64,000 bases of DNA from Microbacterium sp. Leaf288 (GCF_001422925.1 NZ_LMNI01000012.1:610194-674193), one strand, 5' to 3'. Shown: positions 32,928 through 42,241, counted from the stretch's first letter. Numbers and translations: made by a program. The notes: generated by a model not told the origin, from the letters alone.

Positions 32928-34421
32928 TCATGGGGTGGCCGCCGCGTTCCTGGCGACCGTTCGCATGGACCAGGCGCGCAGTTGCACCGGGACGTCGTCC
33001 CCGGACAGCCGGATCCCGAGGGCGTCCGGGCGGGTCGGGTACACGCGCGCCGTCAGCGGGACTCCGCCCGCGAACACCTCGAGCGCGGAGTGGTCGACGA
33101 GGATTCGAAGGTCCAGACCGCCGTCGGCATCCACCGGCACCGTACCCGCACGCGGGCCGGCGTCGACTTCGGGGTCCAGGCTCGACCGCGAGCGGTCGAG
33201 GCTCAGCTCGGCCTGGTCGCCGCGACGCTGCAGGTGCAGGACCGTGCGCTCGGCGTCGTCGTCGGTGGCGCGCAGGGCGATCGTGACCGCCCGGTCGTCG
33301 GGGATCGTGAGTCGCAGCTCGAGGTCGAGCTCATCCCCACGGACGACCTCCACCGGCTCGGCACCCAGCACCGACGAGACGGACGCCACCTGTTCGTCAC
33401 GGAGCGCGTCGACTTCGGGGGCCGGTGCCTGGTGGAGGGAACCGTCCGGCGCGGCCGTCACCACGCGCGGCAGCGACATGATGCCCGACCACCCTGCCTC
33501 AACGGCGGCCTTGTCGGGTCGTCCCTCTTGCAGCCAGCCGAAGAGGAGGCGCCTTCCCGACTCGTCCCGCATCGACTGCGGGGCATAGAAGTAGCGTCCG
33601 CCCAGATCGAGCCGATGCAGCGCGGCGGGCGTGAACCGGTCGCCCTCGTACCGACCGGACCAGTACAGCGGGTGGTGGGTGACACCCTCGTCCCATGCGG
33701 AGAACACGAGGATGTCGCGGTGGGCGGCATTCTCCTCGCCGATCCGGAACAGGTCCACGCACTCCCACATGGTGCCGGTCCAGTCGGGAGCGCCCGCATC
33801 GCCTACCGTGCTGTCGCCGACCAGCAGCGGCCCGATGTAGGTCCACTCGCGCAGGTCGGTGGATTCGTACAGGAACGCCGTTCCTCCCCGGCTCCGGATG
33901 CCTGAGCCGATCAGTTGCCGCCATGTCTCGCCTTCGCGCCATACGCAGTGGTCGCGAAATGCCGTGACGTCGATGCCGGCGGGTGTTGTTGAGATCACGG
34001 GGTTCTCGGCGACCTTCGTCCACTCGACGAGGTCGGGGGTGCCGATCGCCACGCACGGCAGCTCCCGGTCACCGTGGCGGCCGGAATACACGATCGTCGG
34101 GGTGTCGCCGTCGTACACCAGCACGCCGGACCAGCATCCGTCGACGTCGGGTCCGTCGCTCGGGGTCAGCGCGATCGGCAGATCGCGCCAGTGCACCAGG
34201 TCGGTGCTGACCGCGTGACCCCAGTGGATGCGGTGGTGCAGCGGGGCGTACGGGTTGAACTGGTAGAAGAGGTGGTACTCGCCGTTTCGCTGGGTCAGGC
34301 CGTTGGGATCGTTCAACCATCCAGCCGGGGCAGTGAAATGGTAGGCCGGACGATGAGGATCGTCGGCGGCGCGCGCGATCAGCTCTGCCGGGACGAGCGT
34401 GGAAGTGGATGTCGCGGTCAT
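32928..34421 (-). CDS. GH32 beta-fructofuranosidase/levanase
   Basis: A 497-residue glycoside hydrolase family 32 enzyme releasing fructose from sucrose or fructans. The nucleophile motif GWLNDPNGL is near residue 36, GCWSGVLV near 95, and the acid/base Glu in MWECVDLF near 215. The middle stabiliser motif, usually RDP, is RDH here (FRDHCVW, near 155); Asp is kept. The C-terminal beta-sandwich ends in LRILVDHSALEVFAGG. No signal peptide, so it acts inside the cell on imported oligosaccharides, in keeping with the adjoining Opp-type importer, whose last gene overlaps it by ATGA. Confidence 0.93.
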   Translation of the reverse strand: MTATSTSTLVPAELIARAADDPHRPAYHFTAPAGWLNDPNGLTQRNGEYHLFYQFNPYAPLHHRIHWGHAVSTDLVHWRDLPIALTPSDGPDVDGCWSGVLVYDGDTPTIVYSGRHGDRELPCVAIGTPDLVEWTKVAENPVISTTPAGIDVTAFRDHCVWREGETWRQLIGSGIRSRGGTAFLYESTDLREWTYIGPLLVGDSTVGDAGAPDWTGTMWECVDLFRIGEENAAHRDILVFSAWDEGVTHHPLYWSGRYEGDRFTPAALHRLDLGGRYFYAPQSMRDESGRRLLFGWLQEGRPDKAAVEAGWSGIMSLPRVVTAAPDGSLHQAPAPEVDALRDEQVASVSSVLGAEPVEVVRGDELDLELRLTIPDDRAVTIALRATDDDAERTVLHLQRRGDQAELSLDRSRSSLDPEVDAGPRAGTVPVDADGGLDLRILVDHSALEVFAGGVPLTARVYPTRPDALGIRLSGDDVPVQLRAWSMRTVARNAAATP

Positions 34422-35452
34422 GCGGCAGGGCTTTCTTCGAGGTCGTCGGGCAGTTCCAGGGCGGTCCCGGGGGCGTCAGAGGGCGGGGCGTAGAGCCCGC
34501 ACCGCACCCAGTGCTCGGGCTGCTCACCGACGCGATGGAAGACCGGCTTCGCGTCGGAGCACGGCTCGGCGGCGGTGTGGGCCAGCGCGCACTCGGTCGG
34601 CGTCAGCACCTCGCGACGGAGGCGAGCTCGCTGGACGGGGTCGAACGGCTCCGTGCGCTTGGGGTCGGGTACTGCCGAGATCAGGAGTCTCGTGTACGGG
34701 TGTTGCGGGTTCGCCAGGAGTTCCATCGCGTCTCCGCCCTCGACGAACTCGCCGGCGAACATCACGACGATGCGATCGGCGAGATACCGCGCCGACGCGA
34801 GGTCGTGCGTGATGTAGAGCATCGAGATGCCCTGCTCCTCGCAGAGCGTGCGCATGAGGTTGAGCACGCCGATCCGCACCGAGACATCGAGCATCGACGT
34901 GGGTTCGTCCGCGAGGATCAGCCGCGGGTTCACCGCGAGGGCGCGGGCGATCGCGATGCGCTGCCGCTGGCCGCCGGAGAGTTCGTGCGGGTAGCGGTCC
35001 AGCATCTCGTCCGGAAGACCGACCTTCTCCATGAGCCGCCGCTTGGCGCGTTCCAGCGCGGCACGGCCCGATGCGGCACCGTGGATGCGCAGCGGACGCT
35101 CGAGGAAGTGACCGATCCGGTGGACGGGATTCAGCGACCCGAAGGGGTCCTGGAAGATCATCTGCACCGCTGAGCGGTACTCGCGGGTCGCGCGCCGCTT
35201 GGAGGTGGCGAGGACGTCTTCGCCCTCGAAGAGGAAGGTGCCGGCCGACGGCTGCTCGAGGCGGGCGATGCAGCGCGCGAGTGTGGACTTTCCGCTGCCG
35301 GACTCGCCGACGAGCGCGACGACCTCACCGTGGGCGATGTCGAGGTCGACGCCGCCGAGGGCGCGGACCCGCTTGCGGGAGAATGCGCCGCCGATGGTGA
35401 ATGTCTTCTGCAGCCCTCGTGTCGAGAGCACGGGAGTCTCGGGTGCGGTCAT
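34418..35452 (-). CDS. Oligopeptide/oligosaccharide ABC transporter ATPase, OppF type
   Basis: A 344-residue ATPase. Walker A GESGSGKSTLARC near residue 50, Q-loop IFQDPFGSLNP, signature LSGGQRQRIAIAR near 160, Walker B LILADEPTSMLD and switch His in YITHDLAS. The C-terminal extension HPYTRLLISAVPDPKR and the Cys-bearing CALAHTAAEPCSD are typical of the Opp/Dpp group. Together with the next gene it powers the permease pair. Coupled by ATGA overlaps on both sides. Confidence 0.92.
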   Translation of the reverse strand: MTAPETPVLSTRGLQKTFTIGGAFSRKRVRALGGVDLDIAHGEVVALVGESGSGKSTLARCIARLEQPSAGTFLFEGEDVLATSKRRATREYRSAVQMIFQDPFGSLNPVHRIGHFLERPLRIHGAASGRAALERAKRRLMEKVGLPDEMLDRYPHELSGGQRQRIAIARALAVNPRLILADEPTSMLDVSVRIGVLNLMRTLCEEQGISMLYITHDLASARYLADRIVVMFAGEFVEGGDAMELLANPQHPYTRLLISAVPDPKRTEPFDPVQRARLRREVLTPTECALAHTAAEPCSDAKPVFHRVGEQPEHWVRCGLYAPPSDAPGTALELPDDLEESPAA

Positions 35453-36366
35453 GAGATGGTCTCCGTGATCAGGGAGTCGTCGTCGCTGGGCGCCACCCAG
35501 TGGGTGGGCGTGATCGGTTCGAGATCGGGGATGTCGCGGAACCTCACACCTTCGCCGAGGCCCTGCAGACGGTTGCGAGGACCGGACATGGGCGGAAAGG
35601 CGTTCATGAGGGCGCGGGTGTAGGGGTGCTGCGGAGTGTCGAAGATCTCCTCGGACCGTGCGGTCTCGACGAACCGTCCCGCGTACATCACCGCCATCCG
35701 GTCGGACAGCTCGACCATCAGGGACATGTCGTGGGTGATGAACAGGATGGCGAAGCCGAGCTCACGCTGCAGGTCTTTGATCTGCGCCATGATCTCCTGC
35801 TGCACCACGACGTCGAGCGCGGTGGTGGGTTCGTCCATGATGAGCAGTGGCGGGCGGAGCGCCGTTGCCATGGCGATGACGACACGTTGCCGCATCCCGC
35901 CCGAGAGCTGGTGCGGGTACGAGCGCAGTCGGTCTCGCGGGATGCCCACGAGATCGAGCAGCTCCCCGGCGCGCGCGATCGCGGTCTTCTTCGATACGCC
36001 CTCGTGGGTGGTGAAGATGTCGACGATCTGGTCGCCGACGGTCATCACCGGGTTCAGCGAGTTCATGGCGCTCTGGAAGACCATGGCCACCTGGCGCCAG
36101 CGGAACTCGCGGAGCTGCTCGGCGTTCAGCGCCAGCACGTCGGTGCCGGCGAAGCGGATCGACCCGCCGGAGATGACGGCGGGGTCTCGCAGCAGCCGCA
36201 GGATGGCGTTCGCGATCGTCGACTTGCCGCAACCGGACTCCCCCGCGAGGCCGAACACCTCCCGCTCCGCGATCGAGAACGACACGCGATCGACGGCGCG
36301 CACGGTGCGGGCCTCGGTGACGTACTCGACGGAGAGGTCCTGGATCTCGAGCAGCGGAGCAGTCAT
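35449..36366 (-). CDS. Oligopeptide/oligosaccharide ABC transporter ATPase, OppD type
   Basis: A 305-residue ATPase with Walker A GESGCGKSTIANA near residue 40, Q-loop VFQSAMNSLNPV, signature LSGGMRQRVVIAM, Walker B LLIMDEPTTALD and FITHDMSLM. The C-terminal HPYTRALMNAFPP is the Opp/Dpp extension; the protein is slightly short because the cysteine-rich end seen in many OppD proteins is missing. In GH32 loci, Opp-type importers often carry oligosaccharides rather than peptides. Confidence 0.92.
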   Translation of the reverse strand: MTAPLLEIQDLSVEYVTEARTVRAVDRVSFSIAEREVFGLAGESGCGKSTIANAILRLLRDPAVISGGSIRFAGTDVLALNAEQLREFRWRQVAMVFQSAMNSLNPVMTVGDQIVDIFTTHEGVSKKTAIARAGELLDLVGIPRDRLRSYPHQLSGGMRQRVVIAMATALRPPLLIMDEPTTALDVVVQQEIMAQIKDLQRELGFAILFITHDMSLMVELSDRMAVMYAGRFVETARSEEIFDTPQHPYTRALMNAFPPMSGPRNRLQGLGEGVRFRDIPDLEPITPTHWVAPSDDDSLITETIS

Positions 36367-37373
36367 CGCGCCGCCTCCTTCGCGGTGCGGGGGGCGACAC
36401 GCGTGGGCGCGTCGGGCGTGGTGCGACGGCGCGGCCGCCGCAGGCGGGGGTTGGTCGTCTCATCGACGCCGTAGTTGACGAGCGCGAGCGCGAAGGCGAC
36501 GAGGGCGATGCACACGCCGGGAGGGACGAAGACCCACCACGCCCCGGTCAGCAGGGCGCCGTCATTGCTCGCCCAATAGAGATTCGTGCCCCAGCTGACG
36601 GTGCTGATGTCGCCCAGGCCCAGGAACTCCAGGCCGGCCTGAGCGCCGATGCCGAAGATCACGCAGGCGAGGAAGGTGCTCATCACGATCGAGGCCATGT
36701 TCGGCAGCATCTCGCGGAACATGATGCGCAGTCCCCCCTCACCGGTGACCTGCGAGGCGGCGACGAAGTCCTTGCCGCGGATCGACATGGCCTGCGAACG
36801 CAGCACACGCGCCGACCCCGCCCAGCCGGTGATGACGAGCACCAGGATGACGGTGCCGAGGCCCTGCGGCAGGAACGCGGCGAGGATCACCAGCAGCGGA
36901 AGTCCAGGAAGGAGGAGGAACACGTTCGTGACGAGCGACAGCACGTTGTCGAGGGTGCGTCCGAGGTAGGCCGAGGCGAGGCCGACGAGGAGGCCGACGA
37001 ACGTCGCGAGGATGCCGACCGTGAAGCCGACGAACAGCGACGAACGCGAACCCCATACGTTCAGCGCCAGCACGTCCTGCCCTTTGGCCGTCGTTCCCAG
37101 CCAGTGCGCGGCCGACGGAGGCTGCGAGCCGATGCCTTGGATGAGCGTGGGATCGCCGGGGGCGAGGATCGGCGCGAACACGGCCATCAGGACGAAGAGG
37201 ATGAGGATGACCAGACCCGAGGTGGCCTTGGCATTTCCGAGGAGGCCTCGCAGGAGTCCGCCTCCGCCGCGTCGGCGCCGCGGGGGCGGTGCTGCGGTGA
37301 CCTGTCCGTCCGGGCCGGGCGGGGTGCCGAGCTCCAGCTCGGCCATGGCGCGGGGATCTTGCGCGAGTGACAT
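36363..37373 (-). CDS. ABC transporter permease, OppC/DppC type
   Basis: A 336-residue permease with six predicted helices after a long cytosolic N-terminus rich in Arg and Gly (RRRRGGGGLL near residue 40). Family marks are APGDPTL, HWLGTTAKGQDVLALNVWGS in the first external loop, and the EAA-type loop (AASQVTGEGGLRIMFREMLPN near 215). The C-terminus is a basic tail. ATG 37373 follows CGGAGGGTTCGTG; 14 bases separate it from the stop of the companion permease. Confidence 0.9.
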   Translation of the reverse strand: MSLAQDPRAMAELELGTPPGPDGQVTAAPPPRRRRGGGGLLRGLLGNAKATSGLVILILFVLMAVFAPILAPGDPTLIQGIGSQPPSAAHWLGTTAKGQDVLALNVWGSRSSLFVGFTVGILATFVGLLVGLASAYLGRTLDNVLSLVTNVFLLLPGLPLLVILAAFLPQGLGTVILVLVITGWAGSARVLRSQAMSIRGKDFVAASQVTGEGGLRIMFREMLPNMASIVMSTFLACVIFGIGAQAGLEFLGLGDISTVSWGTNLYWASNDGALLTGAWWVFVPPGVCIALVAFALALVNYGVDETTNPRLRRPRRRTTPDAPTRVAPRTAKEAAR

Positions 37374-37387
37374 CACGAACCCTCCGT

Positions 37388-38365
37388 TCAGCTCACGCGC
37401 ACGCGCGGATCGAGGCGCACGTACACGATGTCGACGAGGAAGTTGGCGATCAGCACGGCCGTGGTGATCGTGAGGAAGAGTCCCTGCATGAGCGGGTAGT
37501 CGAGGTTCTGCACCGCGGCGAGCAGGGTGTAGCCGATGCCCGGGTAGGCGAAGACGACCTCCGTGAGCAGCGCGCCGCCGACGACGAACCCCAGGGACAT
37601 GCCGAATGCGGTGACCGACGGGAGGAGGGCGTTGCGGGCTGCGTACTGCATCATCACGCGGTTCGCCCGCAGACCCTTGGCTTCGGCCATCACGATGTAG
37701 TCCTCGGCGTTGGTGGCGATCATCGTGTTGCGCATGCCGAGCATCCAGCCGCCGACCGAGACGAGCACGATCGAGGTGGCGGGGAGGATCAGGTGGTACG
37801 CGACATCGCCGACGAAGGCGAGCGAGAACTCGGGCGCAGTACCCACCTCGTACGCGTGGCGCAGCGGGAACCATCCGAGCGTGACACCGAAGAGGTACAG
37901 CAGCCCCATCGCCAGCCAGAAGTAGGGGAACGAGCCGATGAAGATGAGCAGAGGCGGGACGAAGGAGTCGAGGACGCCGCCGCGGCGCCACGCGGCGAGG
38001 ATCCCGAGCACGTTGCCGATGACGACGGCGATGATCAGCGACACGAAGCCGAGCAGGAATGTCCAGCCGATGACGCTGGAGATGACGTCGATGACAGGCG
38101 TCGGGAATCGCGAGATCGAGAAGCCCAGGTTGCCGGTGAAGATCTGGCCGAGGTAGCGCAGATACTGCTCCCAGAGCGGCGCGTCGCTGAGTCCGAACGA
38201 CTCTCTCAGCGCTTCGATCTGGTCGGGGCGGATCTGGCCCTGCAGCCGCGCGACCATGCGCGACACGGGGTCGCCCGGCATGAAGCGGGGAAGGAAGAAG
38301 TTGAGGGTGATCGACACCCAGAACGCGACGAGATAGAACCCGAGGCGCCGCAGCATGTAGCCCAT
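37388..38365 (-). CDS. ABC transporter permease, OppB/DppB type
   Basis: A 325-residue six-helix permease. The start MLRRLGFYLVAFWVSITLNF with FMPGDPVSRM matches the OppB pattern, and the cytosolic EAA loop MAEAKGLRANRVMMQYAARN is near residue 225, followed by PGIGYTLLAA. The partner of the OppC-type permease directly downstream. A very strong hairpin separates it from the binding-protein gene upstream. Confidence 0.92.
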   Translation of the reverse strand: MGYMLRRLGFYLVAFWVSITLNFFLPRFMPGDPVSRMVARLQGQIRPDQIEALRESFGLSDAPLWEQYLRYLGQIFTGNLGFSISRFPTPVIDVISSVIGWTFLLGFVSLIIAVVIGNVLGILAAWRRGGVLDSFVPPLLIFIGSFPYFWLAMGLLYLFGVTLGWFPLRHAYEVGTAPEFSLAFVGDVAYHLILPATSIVLVSVGGWMLGMRNTMIATNAEDYIVMAEAKGLRANRVMMQYAARNALLPSVTAFGMSLGFVVGGALLTEVVFAYPGIGYTLLAAVQNLDYPLMQGLFLTITTAVLIANFLVDIVYVRLDPRVRVS

Positions 38366-38379
38366 GATGTGTCTCCACG

Positions 38380-38421
38380 GTCGTCCTGCTGCGCCGCGCG
38401 GCGGCGGCGCAGCAGGACGAC
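38380..38421 (-). terminator. 18-bp perfect hairpin between binding-protein and permease genes
   Basis: GTCGTCCTGCTGCGCCGC (38380-38397) pairs perfectly with 38404-38421 across a 6-base loop. It starts 9 bases after the binding-protein stop. No U-tract follows, so it more likely acts as an mRNA stabiliser or partial terminator inside the operon. Confidence 0.7.
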
Positions 38422-38429
38422 GCGATGTG

Positions 38430-40097
38430 TCAGTCCGCGACGACCGGTTCGAGGCTGGTGAGGACCAGGACCGTCGTCCGAGCGCGCGTCGAGAGCGTCG
38501 CGTAGGGGTCCTCTTCGGTCGGCCACCCGGTGAACCGTGCGTTGCTCGCCGCGCCCCACTCGGGGCCGGGGAAGAGCGGCGCGACCGGTGCGGTGTCGGC
38601 GAACAGCGCCTGCAGCCGGCTCATGATCTCGTGCTGCGCGGCCTCGTCGGATGCCGCCGCGAACTGCGCGAGCAGCGCGTCGGCCTCCGGGTTGCCGTAG
38701 CGGTGGTAGTTGTCGAACGTCTGCTCGCCCACCGGCTTGACCGTCTCGGTCGACATCGCACCGCGGTAGAACTGGTACGGCGTGGGGGCGTTCGCGCTCC
38801 ACACGATGCCGGAGTCGAACGTGCCGTTCTCGTAGCCGGCGACGACGTCGCCCCAGTCCTTCGCTGCGACGGTGACGGTCACGCCGAGTTCCGCGAGGTT
38901 CTGCGCGATGACGTTGCCGACCGACACCCAGTCGCTCGAGGTCGAGCCCACCGAGAAGTCGAACGCGAACGGTGTGCCATCGGGGAGGACGCGCTTGCCG
39001 TCTTCGCCGAGGGTGATGCCTGCCTCGTCCAGCAGTTCGCCGGCGCGCTCGAGGTCACGGGCGGTCCACGTGCACGACTCGACGACGGCCTCGTCGCGCC
39101 ACGAGTCGTACGAACCGGTCAGGCCGGTGCAGTCAGCGGGGCGCGTGTATCCCTGCATGCCGATCTCGGTGACCTGCTCGCGGTCGACCGCCATGGACAG
39201 CGCCTTGCGGACGTCCGCGTCGTCGAACGGCGCCTTGGTGGTGTTGAACTGCCAGTTGATCATCGATCCGGTCGGCGGAAACCAGAAGAACCGGTTGTCG
39301 GGGTCTTTCGCGACATAGGCCTCGTCGATGTTGGGGATGAACTGCGGAGCCCAGTCCACGTCGCCGTTCGCGGCGGCGAGGTTCGCGCCGTCGTTGCCGG
39401 AGAATGCGAGCATCCGGATGCCTTCGATCTTCTGCTTCTCGGGCTGCCAGTAGTTCGGGTTCTTGCCCAGGTCGAACGACTGCGCCTGGAAGCTGGTCAC
39501 CTCGGTGTAGGGTCCAGTGCCGACGGGCTCCTCGTTGGCGAACTTGGTCGGGTCGTCGACGTCGGCCCAGACGTGGGCGGGTGCGATGACCTGCTGGCCG
39601 ATGTCCAGCAGCGCGGGAGAGAACGGCTGATTGAAGTCGAACTGCACGGTGTGCGGGTCCACCGCGGTCACGGACTCGATGTAGTCGAATCCGCCGCGCA
39701 CCTCGCGCTGCAGGTCGAACGACACCACGACGTCGTCGGCGACGAACGGCTCGCCGTCGGACCACTTCACGCCGTCACGCAGGTGGTAGGTGATGCCGGT
39801 GCTGTCGGGCGCGACTTCCCACTCGGTCGCCAGCCACGGCGTCGTCGAACCGTCCGCCGGGTTGTAGACGAGCATCGACTCGAAGATCGCCTGCTGCGTC
39901 ATCGGGAAGTCGGGGTTCGCGAACGGATTGAAGTTGCGGTCGAACGTCCCCATGTCTTCACGGGGGATGGTCAGCAGCTGGGAGCCGTCGAGCGAGTCCG
40001 CGGACTCGCCTCCGCCGGCGCTGCAGCCGGAGAGTGCGAGTGCTGCTGTGGCCGCCATTGCGGCGGCGATCAGCACCGCTTTGCGGTGAACTGTCAT
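38430..40097 (-). CDS. Family 5 solute-binding lipoprotein (oligosaccharide importer)
   Basis: A 555-residue extracytoplasmic binding protein. Lipobox ALALSGCSAG near residue 24; family 5 (SBP_bac_5) features include WLATEWEVAPDSTGITYHLR, WSDGEPFVADDVVVSF and VRKALSMAVDREQV. Several such proteins bind oligosaccharides rather than peptides, and the co-transcribed GH32 gene makes fructo-oligosaccharides or sucrose-like sugars the likely ligands. It lies between the LacI gene and the permeases. Confidence 0.88.
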   Translation of the reverse strand: MTVHRKAVLIAAAMAATAALALSGCSAGGGESADSLDGSQLLTIPREDMGTFDRNFNPFANPDFPMTQQAIFESMLVYNPADGSTTPWLATEWEVAPDSTGITYHLRDGVKWSDGEPFVADDVVVSFDLQREVRGGFDYIESVTAVDPHTVQFDFNQPFSPALLDIGQQVIAPAHVWADVDDPTKFANEEPVGTGPYTEVTSFQAQSFDLGKNPNYWQPEKQKIEGIRMLAFSGNDGANLAAANGDVDWAPQFIPNIDEAYVAKDPDNRFFWFPPTGSMINWQFNTTKAPFDDADVRKALSMAVDREQVTEIGMQGYTRPADCTGLTGSYDSWRDEAVVESCTWTARDLERAGELLDEAGITLGEDGKRVLPDGTPFAFDFSVGSTSSDWVSVGNVIAQNLAELGVTVTVAAKDWGDVVAGYENGTFDSGIVWSANAPTPYQFYRGAMSTETVKPVGEQTFDNYHRYGNPEADALLAQFAAASDEAAQHEIMSRLQALFADTAPVAPLFPGPEWGAASNARFTGWPTEEDPYATLSTRARTTVLVLTSLEPVVAD

Positions 40098-40161
40098 GAT
40101 GAGGGTGTTCCTTTCTTCTTCGTTGAAGCCGAAGGGGCTGCGCGTCGGACGGGATGTCCAG

Positions 40162-41178
40162 TCACACCGACGCGCGTTCGAGGAGCGGGCAGTCGACCGT
40201 CACGGTTCCCGTGCCGGTCGACTGACCCGCGATCATGGCGGCGAGGAGATCCACGCCTTGGGCGCCCATCTGTCCGAAGGGCAGTGCGACCGTCGTCAGG
40301 CCCGGCCTCAGGTACGCCGCGATGAGCTCCTGATTGTCGAACCCGATGACGGCAACGTCTTGGGGAATGCGCAGACCGCGCTCCTTGATCGCGTCGTATG
40401 CGCCCATGGCCATCCGGTCATTGGCGCAGAAGATCGCGGTAGGCGGATCGGCGAGATCGAGCAGGGCGGATGCCGCGACGTACCCGCCGTCGGCGGTCGC
40501 GTGTCCGGAGATCTCCAGGCTCTCGTCGAGCGCGATCCCCGCCTCACCGAGCACTTCGTGGTAGCCGACACGACGGCCGACGGCTGCCGGGATATCGGGG
40601 TCGAGGTTCACGAACCCGATGCGCCGGTGTCCGGCTGCGAGGAGGCGCTCGGTCGCGCGGCGACCGCCGACGCGCTCATCGGGGACGATCGCGGGGTATC
40701 GTCCTTCCGCGTCGTAGCAGTTGACGAGAACGGTGGGCACTTCGCGTGCGATCTCCGGGAGCTCGACCGCCCGGTGCCACGTCGCCGCGTAGAGCAGCCC
40801 TTCCACGCGCTGCTCCAGGAGCCGCTCGATCGCGGCGGTCTCGGCATCCCGATCCGACTCCGTGGACGCGATGAGCAGGTACTTCTCGTCGGCGAACGCC
40901 CGATCCTGGGCGCCCTTGATGATGTCGACCGCGAACGGCGCCGTAACGATCTCGGTGACCAGCCCGTACCAGTCGCTGCGCTGCTGCGCGAGGGCGCGAG
41001 CCCCCGCGTTCGGCCGATATCCGAGTTCGGCAGCGGCCGCGAGTACCCGGTCCCTCGTCTCGTCCGCCAATGACACCGAGTGCCGACCATTCAGGACCAG
41101 CGACACAGCAGTACGCGATACCCCGGCGTGCAGAGCGACGTCCTTCATGGTGACTGGCCGTCGAGTCATCTTTGACAT
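40162..41178 (-). CDS. LacI-family transcriptional regulator
   Basis: A 338-residue repressor. The helix-turn-helix (TMKDVALHAGVSRTAVSLVL) is near residues 10-29 with the hinge helix NAGARALAQQ; the C-terminal sugar-binding core contains IFCANDRMAMGAYDAI and VIGFDNQELIA. It precedes the importer and GH32 genes in the same orientation, and two LacI-type palindromes lie 27-75 bases before its start, so it likely represses its own operon until a fructoside is present. Starts at 41178 or 41169 are both possible; neither has a strong ribosome-binding site. Confidence 0.93.
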   Translation of the reverse strand: MSKMTRRPVTMKDVALHAGVSRTAVSLVLNGRHSVSLADETRDRVLAAAAELGYRPNAGARALAQQRSDWYGLVTEIVTAPFAVDIIKGAQDRAFADEKYLLIASTESDRDAETAAIERLLEQRVEGLLYAATWHRAVELPEIAREVPTVLVNCYDAEGRYPAIVPDERVGGRRATERLLAAGHRRIGFVNLDPDIPAAVGRRVGYHEVLGEAGIALDESLEISGHATADGGYVAASALLDLADPPTAIFCANDRMAMGAYDAIKERGLRIPQDVAVIGFDNQELIAAYLRPGLTTVALPFGQMGAQGVDLLAAMIAGQSTGTGTVTVDCPLLERASV

Positions 41179-41204
41179 GAATGTGAATCTGCTCTCAAGA
41201 GGGG

Positions 41205-41222
41205 AACTAACCCGAGTTAGTT
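41205..41222. promoter_or_regulatory. LacI-type operator 1
   Basis: AACTAACCCGAGTTAGTT: 7-base perfect arms (AACTAAC/GTTAGTT) around CCGA, with the central CG common in LacI-family sites. 27 bases upstream of the lacI start. Confidence 0.75.
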
Positions 41223-41235
41223 CTGTGCGGGACGA

Positions 41236-41253
41236 GACTAACGCGAGTTAGTC
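41236..41253. promoter_or_regulatory. LacI-type operator 2
   Basis: GACTAACGCGAGTTAGTC: 7-base arms around GCGA. The centres of the two operators are 31 bp apart, about three helical turns, so two repressor dimers could bind one DNA face or loop the promoter. Confidence 0.75.
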
Positions 41254-41341
41254 GATGGGTCAAGTGCGGAGCGACCGCACCTCACCCGACCCAGTCGGAC
41301 CTCGTGATCGCACTATGGACAGAGTGCGCGTCCCTGGATCG

Positions 41342-42241
41342 TCAGCCCAGTGCGCGCACCATCGCGGCGATGGTCGACGGCCCGATGCGACAGCATCCAC
41401 CGATGACGTGTGCGCCCGCCTCGGCCCACGCCGTCGTGAGTGCGAGGTCGAATTCCGGGTCGCCGATCCATCGGCGTGCTGCGCCGTCCCATGTCTCGCC
41501 CGAGTTGGGGTAGGCGATGGCGGGTTTGCCGCTCGCGGCGGTCGCCGCCCGCACCGCCGGCAGCACATCGTCGGGTGCGCAGCAGTTCACCCCGACTGCC
41601 ACGATGCAATCATGGCCGGCGGCGAGGGCGAAGGCTTCGGCTGCCGGCCGGCCGTCGCGAAGTCGATCACCGGAGACCGTGCACGACAACCAGGCGGGGA
41701 TCGCGAACTCGTCAGCGAGCTCCAGGAGCACCGAGACCTCGTCGAGGTCCGGGATCGTCTCGAAGGCGAGCATGTCGGGCCCCGCGCTCGCGAGCAGTTC
41801 CATTCGCGGGGCGTGGAAGTCGCGAAGCGCTGCGCGGCTCAACCCGTACCGGCCGCGGTACTCGGATCCGTCGGCGAGCACGGCACCGTAGGGACCCACG
41901 GATGCCGCCACCAGACGGACGACGTCGTCATCGGTCGACTCGGCGACGTCGTCGCGCACCTCGCGGGCGATCCTCACGCTCCGCGTGATGAGGCCCTCCG
42001 CTTCGGTGCTCGTCATCCCCTCGCGCTCGAACCCGGCGACGCTCGCCTGATAGCTGGCGGTCGTGGCGACCTGCGCGCCTGCGTCGAAGTACGCGCGGTG
42101 TACGGCGGCCACCTCGCCCGGAGCGTCGCGCAGCAGTCGGGCAGTCCAGAGCTCGTCGGTGAGATCATGACCCCGTTCGGCGAGCGCATTGGAGAGTCCG
42201 CCGTCGAGCACGATCACGCGAGGTGCCGTCGGGTTCGTCAC
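41342..42241 (-). CDS. mmuM: Homocysteine S-methyltransferase
   Basis: A 299-residue zinc-dependent methyltransferase making methionine from homocysteine, with S-methylmethionine or a similar donor. Zinc ligands are seen in VGVNCCAPDDV near residue 215 (one Cys) and VIGGCCRIGPSTI near 280 (two Cys). Start motif IVLDGGLSNALAERG and TTASYQAS are typical. It overlaps the PLP enzyme gene by GTGA, so both likely serve sulfur amino-acid turnover. GTG 42241 is set by that overlap and by the GGAGGATGAGCAG upstream. Confidence 0.9.
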   Translation of the reverse strand: MTNPTAPRVIVLDGGLSNALAERGHDLTDELWTARLLRDAPGEVAAVHRAYFDAGAQVATTASYQASVAGFEREGMTSTEAEGLITRSVRIAREVRDDVAESTDDDVVRLVAASVGPYGAVLADGSEYRGRYGLSRAALRDFHAPRMELLASAGPDMLAFETIPDLDEVSVLLELADEFAIPAWLSCTVSGDRLRDGRPAAEAFALAAGHDCIVAVGVNCCAPDDVLPAVRAATAASGKPAIAYPNSGETWDGAARRWIGDPEFDLALTTAWAEAGAHVIGGCCRIGPSTIAAMVRALG

